A DNA stretch of 16,142 nt from Blastocatellia bacterium (GCA_013695195.1 JACDAY010000121.1:1-16142); one strand, 5' to 3'; numbered from the stretch's first letter, positions 1-8,021 are shown. A program made the numbers and translations. The notes: generated from the letters alone by a model not told the origin.

Positions 1-1859
1 AAAATGCCTTTTGAAGTCAGATATGCTTCGTAAACACCTTTCGCAGCAGGAGCAGCATTCCTTCCGCCGAACCCGGAATTTTCGATCAGGGCAATTACGG
101 AAATTTCAGGTTTATAAGCCGGTGCGAACGAAACAAACCACGCGTGATCCTTGTTTCCCCCAACGTCCTTACCCAATTCCGCAACCTGTGCGGTTCCCGT
201 TTTGCCGGCAATGTCAAATTCCGGTATTTTAATTCCGGCCCCGGTTCCGCCGTCATTCACAACGGCCCACATGCCTTTCACGACCAAATCGTTTTGTTCC
301 GGCGTCATCTCAATTATTTTCGGCTCGGGACGTTGAAAGCCGAATCCTTCACGGCCGTGAACAAAACTAAGATCTCCTTCTTCTCCGACAGATCCAACAG
401 ACTTAAATTCCTTAAGGAAATGCGGGACGTACATCCGGCCTTGGACTCCTATGCTTGCGACTGCACGCAGCATCGATATCGGCGTTACAACTACTGTGTC
501 CTGGCCGATTCCTGAATAAACAGTACGGATATCGCTCCAACGGCCTTCGCGTTTTTCGATGATCGGCTTCCAGCTTTTTGGCGTCTGGCTGATCTTTTCG
601 TTCGGCAGGTCGATGCCCGTCCGCTTATCGTAATCGAAGGTTTCAACCATTTGGATTATTCCCTCGATCTTCATTTTTAGTGCCAGGCGGTAATAATAAC
701 CGTCGCAGGATTTGGTAATAGCGTAAGACAGCGGCGGCGAGCCGTGGCTGCCCATGCACCGCGTGAATTTATTGCCGATCTGAATGCCTCCGCCGCATGC
801 CAGGTTGGAATTCTTTACGGTGATTACGCCTTGCTGCAAACCGGCAACCGATTCGGGAATTTTCCAGGTCGAGCCGGGCGGATACCTGCCTTGTATTGCG
901 CGATTGAAAAGCGGCCTTTCCTCGGCTTGCCAATACGCGGCGATTTGTTTGCGGCCTTCGGTAGTTTTACTGCCCTGGACAAAAATATTCGGATCGAACG
1001 ACGGCGCCGAAGCCATAGCGAGTATCTCGCCGTTGTTCGGGTCCATCGCGATAATTGTTCCACGTTTGGATGAGGATGCCGCCAGCTGCTGCTCGGCGGC
1101 GTTTTGCAGGTCGAGATCGATCGTCGAAACCATATCCTGTCCGGCCTGCGGCTGGACGACCTCGATCTCGCTTTGAACTCGGCCGCGACTGTCGACGATC
1201 ACCTTTCTATAGCCCGGCACGCCACGCAAAAACTCATCATACGATTGTTCCAGCCCGCCTTTTCCGATAATATCGCCCGGACGAAGGCTCTTCGATTTGT
1301 ACTCCTCGGATTCCAGCTGTTTCGGACTTATTTCACCGACATATCCTAGTATATGCGCCATGTTCATGCCATGTGGATAGAAACGCTGTGGCTGCAGCTC
1401 AACCCGTAATTCCGGATATTCCAGCGAATGCGATTCGACCCAGCTGATGTCCTGCATCGTCGCATTTTCCTTCAGAACCATCGTTTCAAAATCGTTTTGT
1501 TTCTTGATCAGATTCAAGCGTTCGATGACAATAGCGGTCTCGAGACCCAGGCCCCGGGCATAATCGCCGACACGTTCATTGACATCGATTTTCTTGATCG
1601 GCTCATTCGACAGGACAACGTTAAAAGTCGGGCGCGAATCCACAAGTATTTTGCCGTTTCGGTCAAAAATAGCGCCCCGCGGTGCAGGTATTGGTATAAG
1701 GCGAATACGCTGGTTTTCGGCCCTTTCGCCGTAGTATTCGCCCTGAACGACCTGCAAATAATACAAACGAGCGCCCAGAATTGAGAGCAGTACAAATGCT
1801 ATGATCTGTACAGCTACGATTCGGAGACCAAGGTTCTGTGCATTTTCGTTAAGCTTCAT
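1..1859 (-). CDS. mrdA: Penicillin-binding protein 2 (peptidoglycan transpeptidase), C-terminus cut by window edge
   Basis: Elongasome DD-transpeptidase that cross-links lateral-wall peptidoglycan in the periplasm, anchored in the inner membrane. I translated 619 codons with no stop before the window edge. There is an N-terminal membrane segment at about residues 13-35, then the PBP dimerisation region (RGAIFDRNG at 61-69). The transpeptidase motifs are S330-T-W-K333 (SxxK, acyl-serine), S384-C-D386 (SxN/D position, a form I recall as common in PBP2) and K553-T-G555. E. coli PBP2 is about 630 residues, so only a short tail should be missing. The ATG at 1859 lies 30 bp after the mreD stop, so it is the fourth gene of a mreBCD-mrdA operon. 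No clear Shine-Dalgarno is visible before it. Family assignment is firm; class B PBP3/FtsI is the main alternative, but the mre context favours PBP2. rodA could follow beyond the left edge (inference). Confidence 0.95.
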   Translation of the reverse strand, partial: MKLNENAQNLGLRIVAVQIIAFVLLSILGARLYYLQVVQGEYYGERAENQRIRLIPIPAPRGAIFDRNGKILVDSRPTFNVVLSNEPIKKIDVNERVGDYARGLGLETAIVIERLNLIKKQNDFETMVLKENATMQDISWVESHSLEYPELRVELQPQRFYPHGMNMAHILGYVGEISPKQLESEEYKSKSLRPGDIIGKGGLEQSYDEFLRGVPGYRKVIVDSRGRVQSEIEVVQPQAGQDMVSTIDLDLQNAAEQQLAASSSKRGTIIAMDPNNGEILAMASAPSFDPNIFVQGSKTTEGRKQIAAYWQAEERPLFNRAIQGRYPPGSTWKIPESVAGLQQGVITVKNSNLACGGGIQIGNKFTRCMGSHGSPPLSYAITKSCDGYYYRLALKMKIEGIIQMVETFDYDKRTGIDLPNEKISQTPKSWKPIIEKREGRWSDIRTVYSGIGQDTVVVTPISMLRAVASIGVQGRMYVPHFLKEFKSVGSVGEEGDLSFVHGREGFGFQRPEPKIIEMTPEQNDLVVKGMWAVVNDGGTGAGIKIPEFDIAGKTGTAQVAELGKDVGGNKDHAWFVSFAPAYKPEISVIALIENSGFGGRNAAPAAKGVYEAYLTSKGI

Positions 1860-1889
1860 AAAACTGACTTTGCTGAATCCCGGAGTGAA

Positions 1890-2435
1890 TTACTTACTTA
1901 ATCTTATTGGATTTCGCCTGCGGGTTTGCCGGCGAGTGGGAAACACATCGCGTTTTTTGCTCCGTGCTCTTTCAACCAAAACAAAATCGAGGAAAAGGTA
2001 AATGATTGTTCCCGCAATCGTAGTACCGATAAGCGTGTAGGAAATGATGACCACAACATTCCCTGCCGGCTCCTGGCCGAGCATCCTGTGCATACCGTAA
2101 TAGACCAGATCGTCCAGCAAACACGCACCCGCTATGACGGGGATGCGTAGCAAAAGGTTGTCCATATAGACCCGTCTCGCCAGTTCCGAAACCATGTAGG
2201 CAATCAATGTTTTGGAGAAACCGTTCGAGCCTAAAAGCCCGCCACTCAAAGCATCGACCGCAAGGCCCGCGAAAGTGCCGAAAAAGATCGCTTTAAAAGC
2301 GTCTCTTTGCAGAGCCGCATAAACGATGATGATCAGTGGAAAATCGATATATGCCAGCGGCTCAGCAATATTTCGAAGCGTCCACTGAAGGAGTATTGCG
2401 AGTATCAGGGCGATTGTGATCTTTACTTGATCCAT
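1890..2435 (-). CDS. mreD: Rod shape-determining membrane protein MreD
   Basis: Integral inner-membrane subunit of the elongasome, linking MreB/MreC to the PBP2-RodA synthase. The 181-residue protein is nearly all hydrophobic: segments at about 5-22, 30-45, 50-70, 95-115 and 125-155 fit the usual five to six helices. It ends in a basic tail rich in Arg and Lys (about 155-181). Length is close to the family norm (about 160-180). It sits between mreC and mrdA, with only 30 bp to the mrdA start. Upstream, instead of the usual tight junction with mreC, there is a 266-bp gap filled with inverted heptamer repeats and an S23-like gene remnant; the repeat ends about 9 bp before this ATG. MreD sequences diverge strongly, so the call rests on hydrophobicity, size and position. 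Confidence 0.9.
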   Translation of the reverse strand: MDQVKITIALILAILLQWTLRNIAEPLAYIDFPLIIIVYAALQRDAFKAIFFGTFAGLAVDALSGGLLGSNGFSKTLIAYMVSELARRVYMDNLLLRIPVIAGACLLDDLVYYGMHRMLGQEPAGNVVVIISYTLIGTTIAGTIIYLFLDFVLVERARSKKRDVFPTRRQTRRRNPIRLSK

Positions 2436-2444
2436 TCTCTTTTA

Positions 2445-2480
2445 AGTTTCGAGTTTCGAGTTCCGCGTTTCGAGTTGCAA
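2445..2480 (+). repeat. Tandem heptamer block, left arm of an inverted pair
   Basis: Five consecutive 7-bp units starting at 2446 (gtttcga, gtttcga, gttccgc, gtttcga, gttgcaa). The 18 bases 2445-2462 are exactly the reverse complement of 2671-2688, so this block and the one next to mreC form an inverted pair about 208 bp apart. It lies immediately upstream of the mreD start. It resembles the short tandemly repeated repetitive (STRR) heptamers known from cyanobacteria in style, though I do not know this exact word as a named family. Confidence 0.85.
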
Positions 2481-2495
2481 ATGCATTTTTATTAC

Positions 2496-2636
2496 TCAAA
2501 TTTTCGACCCTTCAATTCGGATTGTTTCAGATATTTCATAAAACCACCTGTCATTCGACCTGTTCCATTCAAGTATGACGACTTCACGTGCCTTTTTCCA
2601 CGCTTCGATAACTTCAAATCTCTCGATAATTGGCAT
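2496..2636 (-). pseudogene. Truncated S23 / four-helix-bundle (23S rRNA intervening-sequence) protein remnant
   Basis: A 46-codon reading frame starts at the ATG at 2636 and ends at a TGA at 2498-2496. Its first 18 residues, MPIIERFEVIEAWKKARE, match the start I know for the S23/IVP four-helix-bundle family (pattern: I-x-R-F-E-D-I-E-x-W-x-K-A-R-E). The next part (NDRWFYEISETIRI) can be read as a degraded form of the family's 'G-x-F-x-K-D-F-G-L-x-D-Q-I-R-R' stretch. Intact members run to about 115-130 residues, so the last two helices are missing. It lies between two inverted heptamer blocks in the mreC-mreD gap. I infer a decayed small mobile gene; a chance ORF is the alternative. The family match is from memory, not a search. 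Confidence 0.6.
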
Positions 2637-2670
2637 TTAAATCATTCCATTTAACTATCAAAGGTGGATA

Positions 2671-2700
2671 AACTCGAAACTCGAAACTCCGAACTCAGAA
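2671..2700 (+). repeat. Tandem heptamer block, right arm of an inverted pair
   Basis: Four 7-bp units starting at 2671 (aactcga, aactcga, aactccg, aactcag) plus a partial fifth. It is the inverted partner of the block beside mreD, with an exact 18-bp match (2671-2688 against 2445-2462). It ends 1 bp before the mreC stop codon, so insertion right at the gene end without damage to mreC is likely. Confidence 0.85.
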
Positions 2701-2701
2701 C

Positions 2702-3595
2702 TTATTTTTCTTTCACGGCGTTCGGCAGCTTTTGTTCGAATTCTATTCGTTCGGGTGCTTCATAAATCAGGATTCCTACTTCCTGCATGGAGTCGATTCC
2801 CGCACTTGGACGGATAAATATCTGATGCGGCACGGTTGCCGAGCCAGATTTTACCTCAACGATCTCACCGACTTTCAAACCGGCGGGGAAAATTCCGTCT
2901 TGTCCGGTGGTATAAACAACCTGGCCCGGCTGAACATCGACGCTTCCTGATACGTAGCGCATTTCAAGAAGGTCTTTTTTGCTCGTACCGCTAACCACGC
3001 CGAGCACGTTCGAGTTGCTTATCTCGCCGACCACTGCACCTAACCCGGACTTGTCGCGTGTAATTAAATCGACTTGTGCAGTCAATGGGCTTACGGCAGT
3101 CACCCGCCCGACCAGGCCTCCGTCGGTTACGACAGGCATATTTAATTTTATGCCGTCGAGGCTGCCGCGGTTAATGATGGAAGAGTCAAACCAGATGGAA
3201 GGGTCGCGCCCGATTATGCGTGCGGTCAAAACTTTATACTTGCTTTTTTCCTTGAGCTCGAGCAGTGCCCGAAGCCGGGCGTTTTCGGAGGTTAGATCTT
3301 CGTTTCCTTTAACCTCGACCTCAAGCTCCTGGACACGCTGCTTTAGAAAATCGTTTTCACTCTGTGCGGAACGCAGATTAGAGATAGAGCCAAAGTAATT
3401 TGAGAGGGCCGAGCTGATCGTCGTAACAGGAGACTGCACAAAATCCGCGGCAGTTTGCGACCAAACCCTGATAATTCTTTGGCCGGAGGTGAACTCCTTT
3501 GCCTGGAACGCCATCAATAAGAAATTGCCCAAAAGCAGAGCGATCACCAGCCAGGGTGTCAATCTCCATACTTCTTTTTGACTTCGCTCAGCCAT
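2702..3595 (-). CDS. mreC: Rod shape-determining protein MreC
   Basis: Bitopic elongasome protein that binds PBP2 in the periplasm and couples it to MreB. The 297-residue protein has one N-terminal membrane helix (about 13-30), a predicted coiled coil (about 72-118, rich in Glu, Leu and Lys, ending in the heptad-like NARLRALLELKEK), then the periplasmic double beta-barrel domain. The beta domain carries family hallmarks: GRDPSIWFDSSIINRGSLDG (129-148), a GLVGRV turn (160-165) and a late GQVVYTTGQDGIFPAGLKVG-like strand pair. Length fits the family (about 280-370). It is the second gene of mreBCD-mrdA. Its ATG at 3595 has AAGAG directly before it, too close to act as a normal ribosome-binding site, and a heptamer dyad begins only 8 bp upstream. 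Confidence 0.95.
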   Translation of the reverse strand: MAERSQKEVWRLTPWLVIALLLGNFLLMAFQAKEFTSGQRIIRVWSQTAADFVQSPVTTISSALSNYFGSISNLRSAQSENDFLKQRVQELEVEVKGNEDLTSENARLRALLELKEKSKYKVLTARIIGRDPSIWFDSSIINRGSLDGIKLNMPVVTDGGLVGRVTAVSPLTAQVDLITRDKSGLGAVVGEISNSNVLGVVSGTSKKDLLEMRYVSGSVDVQPGQVVYTTGQDGIFPAGLKVGEIVEVKSGSATVPHQIFIRPSAGIDSMQEVGILIYEAPERIEFEQKLPNAVKEK

Positions 3596-3603
3596 CTCTT
3601 TTA

Positions 3604-3675
3604 GTCCAAAGTCCCTAGTACAAAGGCCAAAGTTTTTTTGATTCGACTTTGGATTTTGGACCTTGGACTTTGGAC
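3604..3675 (+). repeat. Inverted pair of heptamer blocks between mreB and mreC
   Basis: The left arm has four 7-bp units from 3604 (gtccaaa, gtcccta, gtacaaa, ggccaaa). The right arm has four from 3647 (ctttgga, ttttgga, ccttgga, ctttgga). Outer ends pair exactly over 11 bp (3604-3614 with 3665-3675), inner ends over 6 bp (3627-3632 with 3647-3652) around a 14-nt T-rich loop. It occupies nearly all of the 83-bp mreB-mreC gap and would form a long hairpin in the operon mRNA. It has no terminal U-run in the mRNA sense, so it does not look like an intrinsic terminator. Confidence 0.85.
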
Positions 3676-3678
3676 GTA

Positions 3679-4725
3679 CTAGCTACCTGTCATTAACGAA
3701 TTATCCCATTTGACGCGTTTCAGCAGTTCGATGTCTGAAAGCATTTTACCGGTGCCGAGAACTACCGAAGAAAGCGGATCGTCAGCGATCACAACCGGCA
3801 GGCCGGTTTCGATGGTCAGGCGTTTATCGAGGTTTTTGAGGAGAGCTCCGCCGCCGGTTAAAACTATCCCGCGTTCGACGATGTCGGCGGAAAGTTCCGG
3901 AGGCGTGCGTTCAAGAGCAACGCGGACGGCATTTATGATAGTGGAAACGGCATCAGACAAGGCTTCGCGAATCTCTTCGTCCGTCATTGTTATCGTTTTC
4001 GGGATGCCTTCTATAAGGTTTCTTCCGCGAACATCCATCGACAGAGGTTCTTCGAGCGGAAACGCGCTGCCGAGCGCGATCTTGATTGCTTCGGACGTGC
4101 GCTCGCCGATAAGCAGATTGTATTTACGCTTGATGTATTGCGTGATCGCTTCGTCCATTTCGTTGCCGGCAACACGCACGGCCCGCGAATAAACGATACC
4201 CGAAAGCGAAATAACGGCAATGTCGGTAGTTCCGCCGCCTATATCGACGACCATGTTTCCGTGCGGCTCGGTAATCGGCAGGCCGGCACCGATCGCGGCG
4301 GCCATTGCTTCCTCGACGAGATAAACTTCCGAAGCCTTCGCACGATAGGCCGAATCTTCGACAGCACGTCGTTCGACCTGTGTGATCTCGGACGGAATGC
4401 CTATTACAACACGTGGCCGCACCCAGGATTTTCCGTTATGAGCCTTCCGGATAAAATGCTGGAGCATCTTCTCCGTAACTTCAAAATTGGCTATCACCCC
4501 GTCCTTCATCGGGCGGATCGCAACGATATTGCCCGGCGTGCGTCCCAGCATTTCCTTTGCATCGCGGCCGACCGCTTCTACCTGATTAGTAACTTTGTTG
4601 ATCGCGACGATCGATGGTTCGGAAACTACAATTCCGCGGCCCTTTGCATAAACGAGCGTGTTTGCCGTTCCAAGATCGATTGCCAGATCGCTTGAAAATA
4701 AGCTAAATAGAGATTTTAGTGCCAT
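3679..4725 (-). CDS. mreB: Actin-like cytoskeletal protein MreB
   Basis: ATP-binding actin homologue that polymerises under the inner membrane and positions the elongation machinery. At 348 residues it is typical. Visible actin-fold motifs are phosphate-1 DLGTANT (17-23), the VEEAMAAAIGAGLP segment with the catalytic glutamate (137-150), phosphate-2 DIGGGTTDIA (161-170), GERTSEAIK (207-215) and the adenosine motif LTGGGALLKNL (289-299). The N-terminal MALKSLFSLFSS is amphipathic and suits membrane binding. The ATG at 4725 has GGAAAG about 9 nt upstream. It is the first gene of the shape operon, with a consensus-like TATAAT box about 120 bp upstream. No anomalies seen. Confidence 0.98.
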   Translation of the reverse strand: MALKSLFSLFSSDLAIDLGTANTLVYAKGRGIVVSEPSIVAINKVTNQVEAVGRDAKEMLGRTPGNIVAIRPMKDGVIANFEVTEKMLQHFIRKAHNGKSWVRPRVVIGIPSEITQVERRAVEDSAYRAKASEVYLVEEAMAAAIGAGLPITEPHGNMVVDIGGGTTDIAVISLSGIVYSRAVRVAGNEMDEAITQYIKRKYNLLIGERTSEAIKIALGSAFPLEEPLSMDVRGRNLIEGIPKTITMTDEEIREALSDAVSTIINAVRVALERTPPELSADIVERGIVLTGGGALLKNLDKRLTIETGLPVVIADDPLSSVVLGTGKMLSDIELLKRVKWDNSLMTGS

Positions 4726-5014
4726 TACGATTAACTTTCCGTGTAAAAATAAGCTGCTGCAAGATTATTGAAGAAAGAGGAGAACCCGCTCCAAAAAAGC
4801 TGAAAAGTCGGGATTTTACGAGTAGATGTTCGCCCCAGGACGTTCAAATTATAAGCATACAAGTTCTATCACAAATTTGCTATCAAAAATACGAATTTTT
4901 GTTTATTTTTTTGAAAATGTCGGGTTATTTCAAAATTCCGGTTCCTGAAAGTTGGTTTTTGAGTATATCACAGATATTTTGCTCCAAATATTGAGGTTTC
5001 GATTAAGGGCAATT
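4726..5014. other. A+T-rich gap upstream of mreB
   Basis: This 289-bp stretch lies between the end of the secreted-protein gene and the mreB start. It is markedly A+T-rich, has no convincing reading frame on either strand and none of the tandem words found in other gaps. It contains a short AT-only hairpin (caaaaat/atttttg, around 4884-4901) whose T-run faces the plus strand and so does not fit as a terminator for the minus-strand genes. It most likely carries the promoter and 5' leader of the mre operon. Confidence 0.6.
4848..4876 (-). promoter_or_regulatory. Possible sigma-70-type promoter of the mre operon
   Basis: On the minus strand an exact TATAAT occurs at 4853-4848, preceded by a TG dinucleotide two bases upstream, resembling an extended -10. 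The -35 region at the right distance (about 4870-4876, reading TTTGTG or ATTTGT) is poor. The position, about 120 bp before the mreB ATG in an A+T-rich gap, is plausible. This would leave a 5' leader of about 115 nt with no obvious strong structure. Confidence 0.35.
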
Positions 5015-7981
5015 CTAATTTTCTGCGACAAAATCCAAATCCTCGATGTCTTCCGGAGTGGAGAGTATGCTGGGCGGAAAAGCACGGCGTTTCGCTGAAA
5101 AATTCATCAGATAAACCCCTCGGGCTGCTACATTTTTGAAACGATAATACCCGAACGGGTTGGTAACAGCCGAGATTCGCTCCCCGTTCCCGTCTGTGAT
5201 AGTAACAATTGCGTTATGATGGCCGCGGCCATCCGCTCGAAGTAATCTTCCCGTGACAGAAACAAATGCCGCAGCGGGCGGCAAAGTCGAAACGACCGCA
5301 AAAGGTGAGAACATCGAAACACGCGCGTAGATGGTTCGGGTCACAAAATCACGCTGCGGAATTGCCGAGGTTCTATCGGCCCACATTCCATTTTCAAACT
5401 GCAGAATTTGCGCGGCGTTGAAACCAGACAAGCCGACGCTTGCCGGCAAAGTGATCTTTACTTGAATGTCGTCCGTGAAGCCGGCCGTCGTGAGAATTTC
5501 ACGAGGCATATTCAACAAACTAACACCGGAGGGGAGCGTGGGAAGTCCGAGAATTGAAATCGGCGTCGAAACGGTGGTACCGGAGCGAAACCCGTTGCCG
5601 AAGCGAACCGCCGTTGTCCTGTTAAGCGCAAAAAATCCATCATTTGCGAGCGGATTCGTGCCATAGCCGTAACGAACGATTCCAAAACCAGTAATTGATT
5701 CTATTATGGTGCGCCCAACAGCAATGATCTTTCCGTCTGCCTGAATCGCAACGCTATTCGCCGAATCGGAACCCGGGCCGAGCGCCGTGGTTAGCCGTCC
5801 ATCGCCGTCGAAACTTGTATCCAAAGTGCCGTCGGGGTTCGTCCGGACAACTGCAAAATCGTTGTTTGACCCATTATTGCTAAAGCCGGCTGCAACAATT
5901 TTTCCGTCGGATTGAATCGCTACGCCTAATGCAATATCGGCACCCGGGCCGATAGCAACGACGGTCGAACCATTCGTTCCAAAGCTCAAATCCAAACTTC
6001 CGTTATGATTATACCGGGCAAGCAAAAAATCGTTTGGACTGCCATTGCGGATGCATCCGGCAATGACGATTCTACCGTCGGGCTGTAACGCCAACGCGAA
6101 AGCCTCGTCCGTCTCGGGGCTGAAGGCACTTGTAACGATGCCGTCAAAATCAAAACTCGTGTCGAGAATCCCGTTCTGGTCATAACGAAGAATAGCAGTG
6201 TCAGTGGTTGGGCCATTAAAATAATAACCGGAGACGACGATTTTGCCGTCCATCTGGATCGCAACACCGTAGCCGAATTCCTGGCCCGTCCCGACGGCTG
6301 TGGTTACGACACCATTGCCTGCTCCCGAATTTCCGTCAAATGTGGAATCGAGAGACCCGTTTGATTCGTAACGCACCACAGCAAAGTCATTATTAGATCC
6401 AACGACACTATACCCGGCAACAACTATCTTCCCGTCCGGCTGAACCGCTACGCTGCGGGCGGTTTCCGAACCACTGCCGATCGGCGTTATCGCGATGCCG
6501 TCGCCGTCAAATGTGGCGTCGAGCGTGCCGTTCGTATTGTAGCGAACTACTGCAAAATCTGTGTTTGATCCGTTGGAAGTGCGTCCGGCAACGATAATTT
6601 TGCCATCGGGCTGAATCACCAAGCCATAGGCTTCTTCGTCGCCTGAGCCTATAGGTGTAATCACAATTCCGTTGCCGTTATTGGCACCGTCGAACGTATC
6701 ATCTAACGTTCCGTTCGGATAGTAACGCATGATTACAAAGTCATTATTCGACCCGTTACTGTTGATACCGGCAACTACAATCCTGCCGTCGGGTTGCACC
6801 GCTACTGCTTGAGCGATGTTAACAGCACCGGCCATTTGGCTGATTACAATCCCATCCGAGTCAAATGTAGTGTCCGGCGTCCCATTGGAAAACGGAAACG
6901 GAATAGACCCATATACTGCTTTGATTTCCGATGCAAAGAGAGCTCGGTTGTGTATCTGCACTTCATCGATCAGACCGCCGAAAAAATTGGCCGATGTGGT
7001 CGAATCCGTACCGATTCTTAAGGGAACGGAATTGGCCGGAAAGCTTCCTATTAGTTCATCGCTGATACTATTAAGTACACCATTAATGTAAATGCGAATT
7101 CTGGCACCGTCGTAGGTTGCTGCAACATGTGTCCATATGTTTGTGCTCAGTTCTGCCTGGTTTTGAAAAGATTCGCTGCCAACTCTTAGCCTCAGTTTGC
7201 GGTTTGAAATCTCGAAAGAATAACCGTCATTTCCGCCGCTGGTTTGTTTATCGATAATTTTGCCGCTTAGAAAGCTAGTCGGATAAATCCACGCCTGCAC
7301 GCTGATCCGCTCGGTGATATCAAGCGATGGCGAATCGGAAATTTCTACATAATCATTTACACCGTCAAAGTTAAACGCGTGTCCGATCTTTCCGATCCCA
7401 AAACCTGCTCCATTTCTCAGAGTTCCATTATTCCCGTTAACCGATGTGTCAAACGCATTCGCCTCACCCCGGTACCAGCCGGCCAGCCCAGCCAAACCCG
7501 GAGCGGCGAGAGCATCGATCTGGCCGCGAATCTCTCCGCCGGGATAAACGGATGTCCCGATATTGAAATACCACAACCCTGCTTTCAGGTTCGCCGCCTG
7601 GATTGCAGTAACAGGAAAAACTTGTGTGAAATTGCCGCCCGGCAAAGTGAAAATGGCGGCGGCGGTTCGTCCTCTCGGCGCCGGCCCGTGAATGTTTGCG
7701 GCCGTCTGAGCGCCACTCAATCCCGCAACATAAATCGTCACGGTTACCTGTGTTTCCGCCGTGTTTAATATTACGGTGCCAACCCCGGCGGCGCTGGATG
7801 AATTCACCGGCGTCGCTTGAGTTCCATTGATGTCCGACGTGAATGTAGTGTCTGCAAAAACCGAAAGATGAGCAAAGAATATAAAACCAAATAGAATCGC
7901 GGCAAATTGAATTGCAACAGATCTTTTGCTCGTTTTGCGATGACTCAACGGTGAGAAAATAGAAGGTATAGATATTGGCAT
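5015..7981 (-). CDS. Large exported protein: CHRD, LamG-like, seven delta-60 repeats, C-terminal carboxypeptidase-regulatory-like domain
   Basis: No specific function is known to me. The 988-residue product has a signal peptide (basic HRKTSKR at 14-20, hydrophobic stretch to about 42, cleavage probably after VFA43). Next come a CHRD domain (about 44-155, with ANIHGPAPRG and YPGGEIRGQI), a LamG/concanavalin-like domain (about 168-359, with NFDGVNDYVEI and GGLIDEVQIHNRAL) and seven delta-60 repeats (about 369-775). It ends in a carboxypeptidase-regulatory-like beta domain (about 905-988, VSVTGRLLRADGRG and NPFGYYRF). All are extracellular or cell-surface modules, so adhesion or matrix binding is an inference. 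I chose the ATG at 7981 because AAGGA lies 7 nt upstream; a TTG 21 bp earlier would add seven residues before an unusually long n-region. It follows lon by 40 bp on the same strand. Confidence 0.9.
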   Translation of the reverse strand: MPISIPSIFSPLSHRKTSKRSVAIQFAAILFGFIFFAHLSVFADTTFTSDINGTQATPVNSSSAAGVGTVILNTAETQVTVTIYVAGLSGAQTAANIHGPAPRGRTAAAIFTLPGGNFTQVFPVTAIQAANLKAGLWYFNIGTSVYPGGEIRGQIDALAAPGLAGLAGWYRGEANAFDTSVNGNNGTLRNGAGFGIGKIGHAFNFDGVNDYVEISDSPSLDITERISVQAWIYPTSFLSGKIIDKQTSGGNDGYSFEISNRKLRLRVGSESFQNQAELSTNIWTHVAATYDGARIRIYINGVLNSISDELIGSFPANSVPLRIGTDSTTSANFFGGLIDEVQIHNRALFASEIKAVYGSIPFPFSNGTPDTTFDSDGIVISQMAGAVNIAQAVAVQPDGRIVVAGINSNGSNNDFVIMRYYPNGTLDDTFDGANNGNGIVITPIGSGDEEAYGLVIQPDGKIIVAGRTSNGSNTDFAVVRYNTNGTLDATFDGDGIAITPIGSGSETARSVAVQPDGKIVVAGYSVVGSNNDFAVVRYESNGSLDSTFDGNSGAGNGVVTTAVGTGQEFGYGVAIQMDGKIVVSGYYFNGPTTDTAILRYDQNGILDTSFDFDGIVTSAFSPETDEAFALALQPDGRIVIAGCIRNGSPNDFLLARYNHNGSLDLSFGTNGSTVVAIGPGADIALGVAIQSDGKIVAAGFSNNGSNNDFAVVRTNPDGTLDTSFDGDGRLTTALGPGSDSANSVAIQADGKIIAVGRTIIESITGFGIVRYGYGTNPLANDGFFALNRTTAVRFGNGFRSGTTVSTPISILGLPTLPSGVSLLNMPREILTTAGFTDDIQVKITLPASVGLSGFNAAQILQFENGMWADRTSAIPQRDFVTRTIYARVSMFSPFAVVSTLPPAAAFVSVTGRLLRADGRGHHNAIVTITDGNGERISAVTNPFGYYRFKNVAARGVYLMNFSAKRRAFPPSILSTPEDIEDLDFVAEN
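5656..6877 (-). repeat. Coding tandem array of seven delta-60-type protein repeats
   Basis: Within the secreted protein, seven units begin near residues 369, 424, 485, 542, 604, 661 and 718, with a spacing of 55-62 residues. Each reads about like G-T-L-D-x-T-F-D-G-D-G, then V-A-V-Q-P-D-G-K-I-V-V-A-G, then N-D-F-A-V-V-R-Y-x-x-N. This is the delta-60 repeat pattern thought to build beta-propeller-like folds; seven units would suit a closed seven-bladed propeller (inference). The DNA copies have diverged, so this is an old duplication rather than a recent slippage product. Confidence 0.85.
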
Positions 7982-7988
7982 ACAGCAA

Positions 7989-7993
7989 TCCTT
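7989..7993 (-). promoter_or_regulatory. Ribosome-binding site deciding the start of the secreted protein
   Basis: On the minus strand AAGGA is followed by a 7-nt spacer and ATG at 7981. The rival TTG at 8002 lies upstream of this site and has no comparable purine motif before it. Confidence 0.7.
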
Positions 7994-8021
7994 ATCAGCC
8001 AAATACCGATTAAGCAGCGTT

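Noticed and set aside
380..1160. Loss of the second catalytic motif in PBP2 (S-C-D instead of S-x-N)
   Set aside because: Aspartate at this place is, to my knowledge, common in the PBP2 class, and the SxxK and KTG motifs are intact.
2445..2700. CRISPR array
   Set aside because: The repeated units are 7 bp and contiguous without unique spacers, and no cas gene is present.
4884..4915. Possible intrinsic terminator (AT-only stem followed by a T-run)
   Set aside because: The stem has no G-C pairs and the T-run faces the plus strand, where no gene ends.
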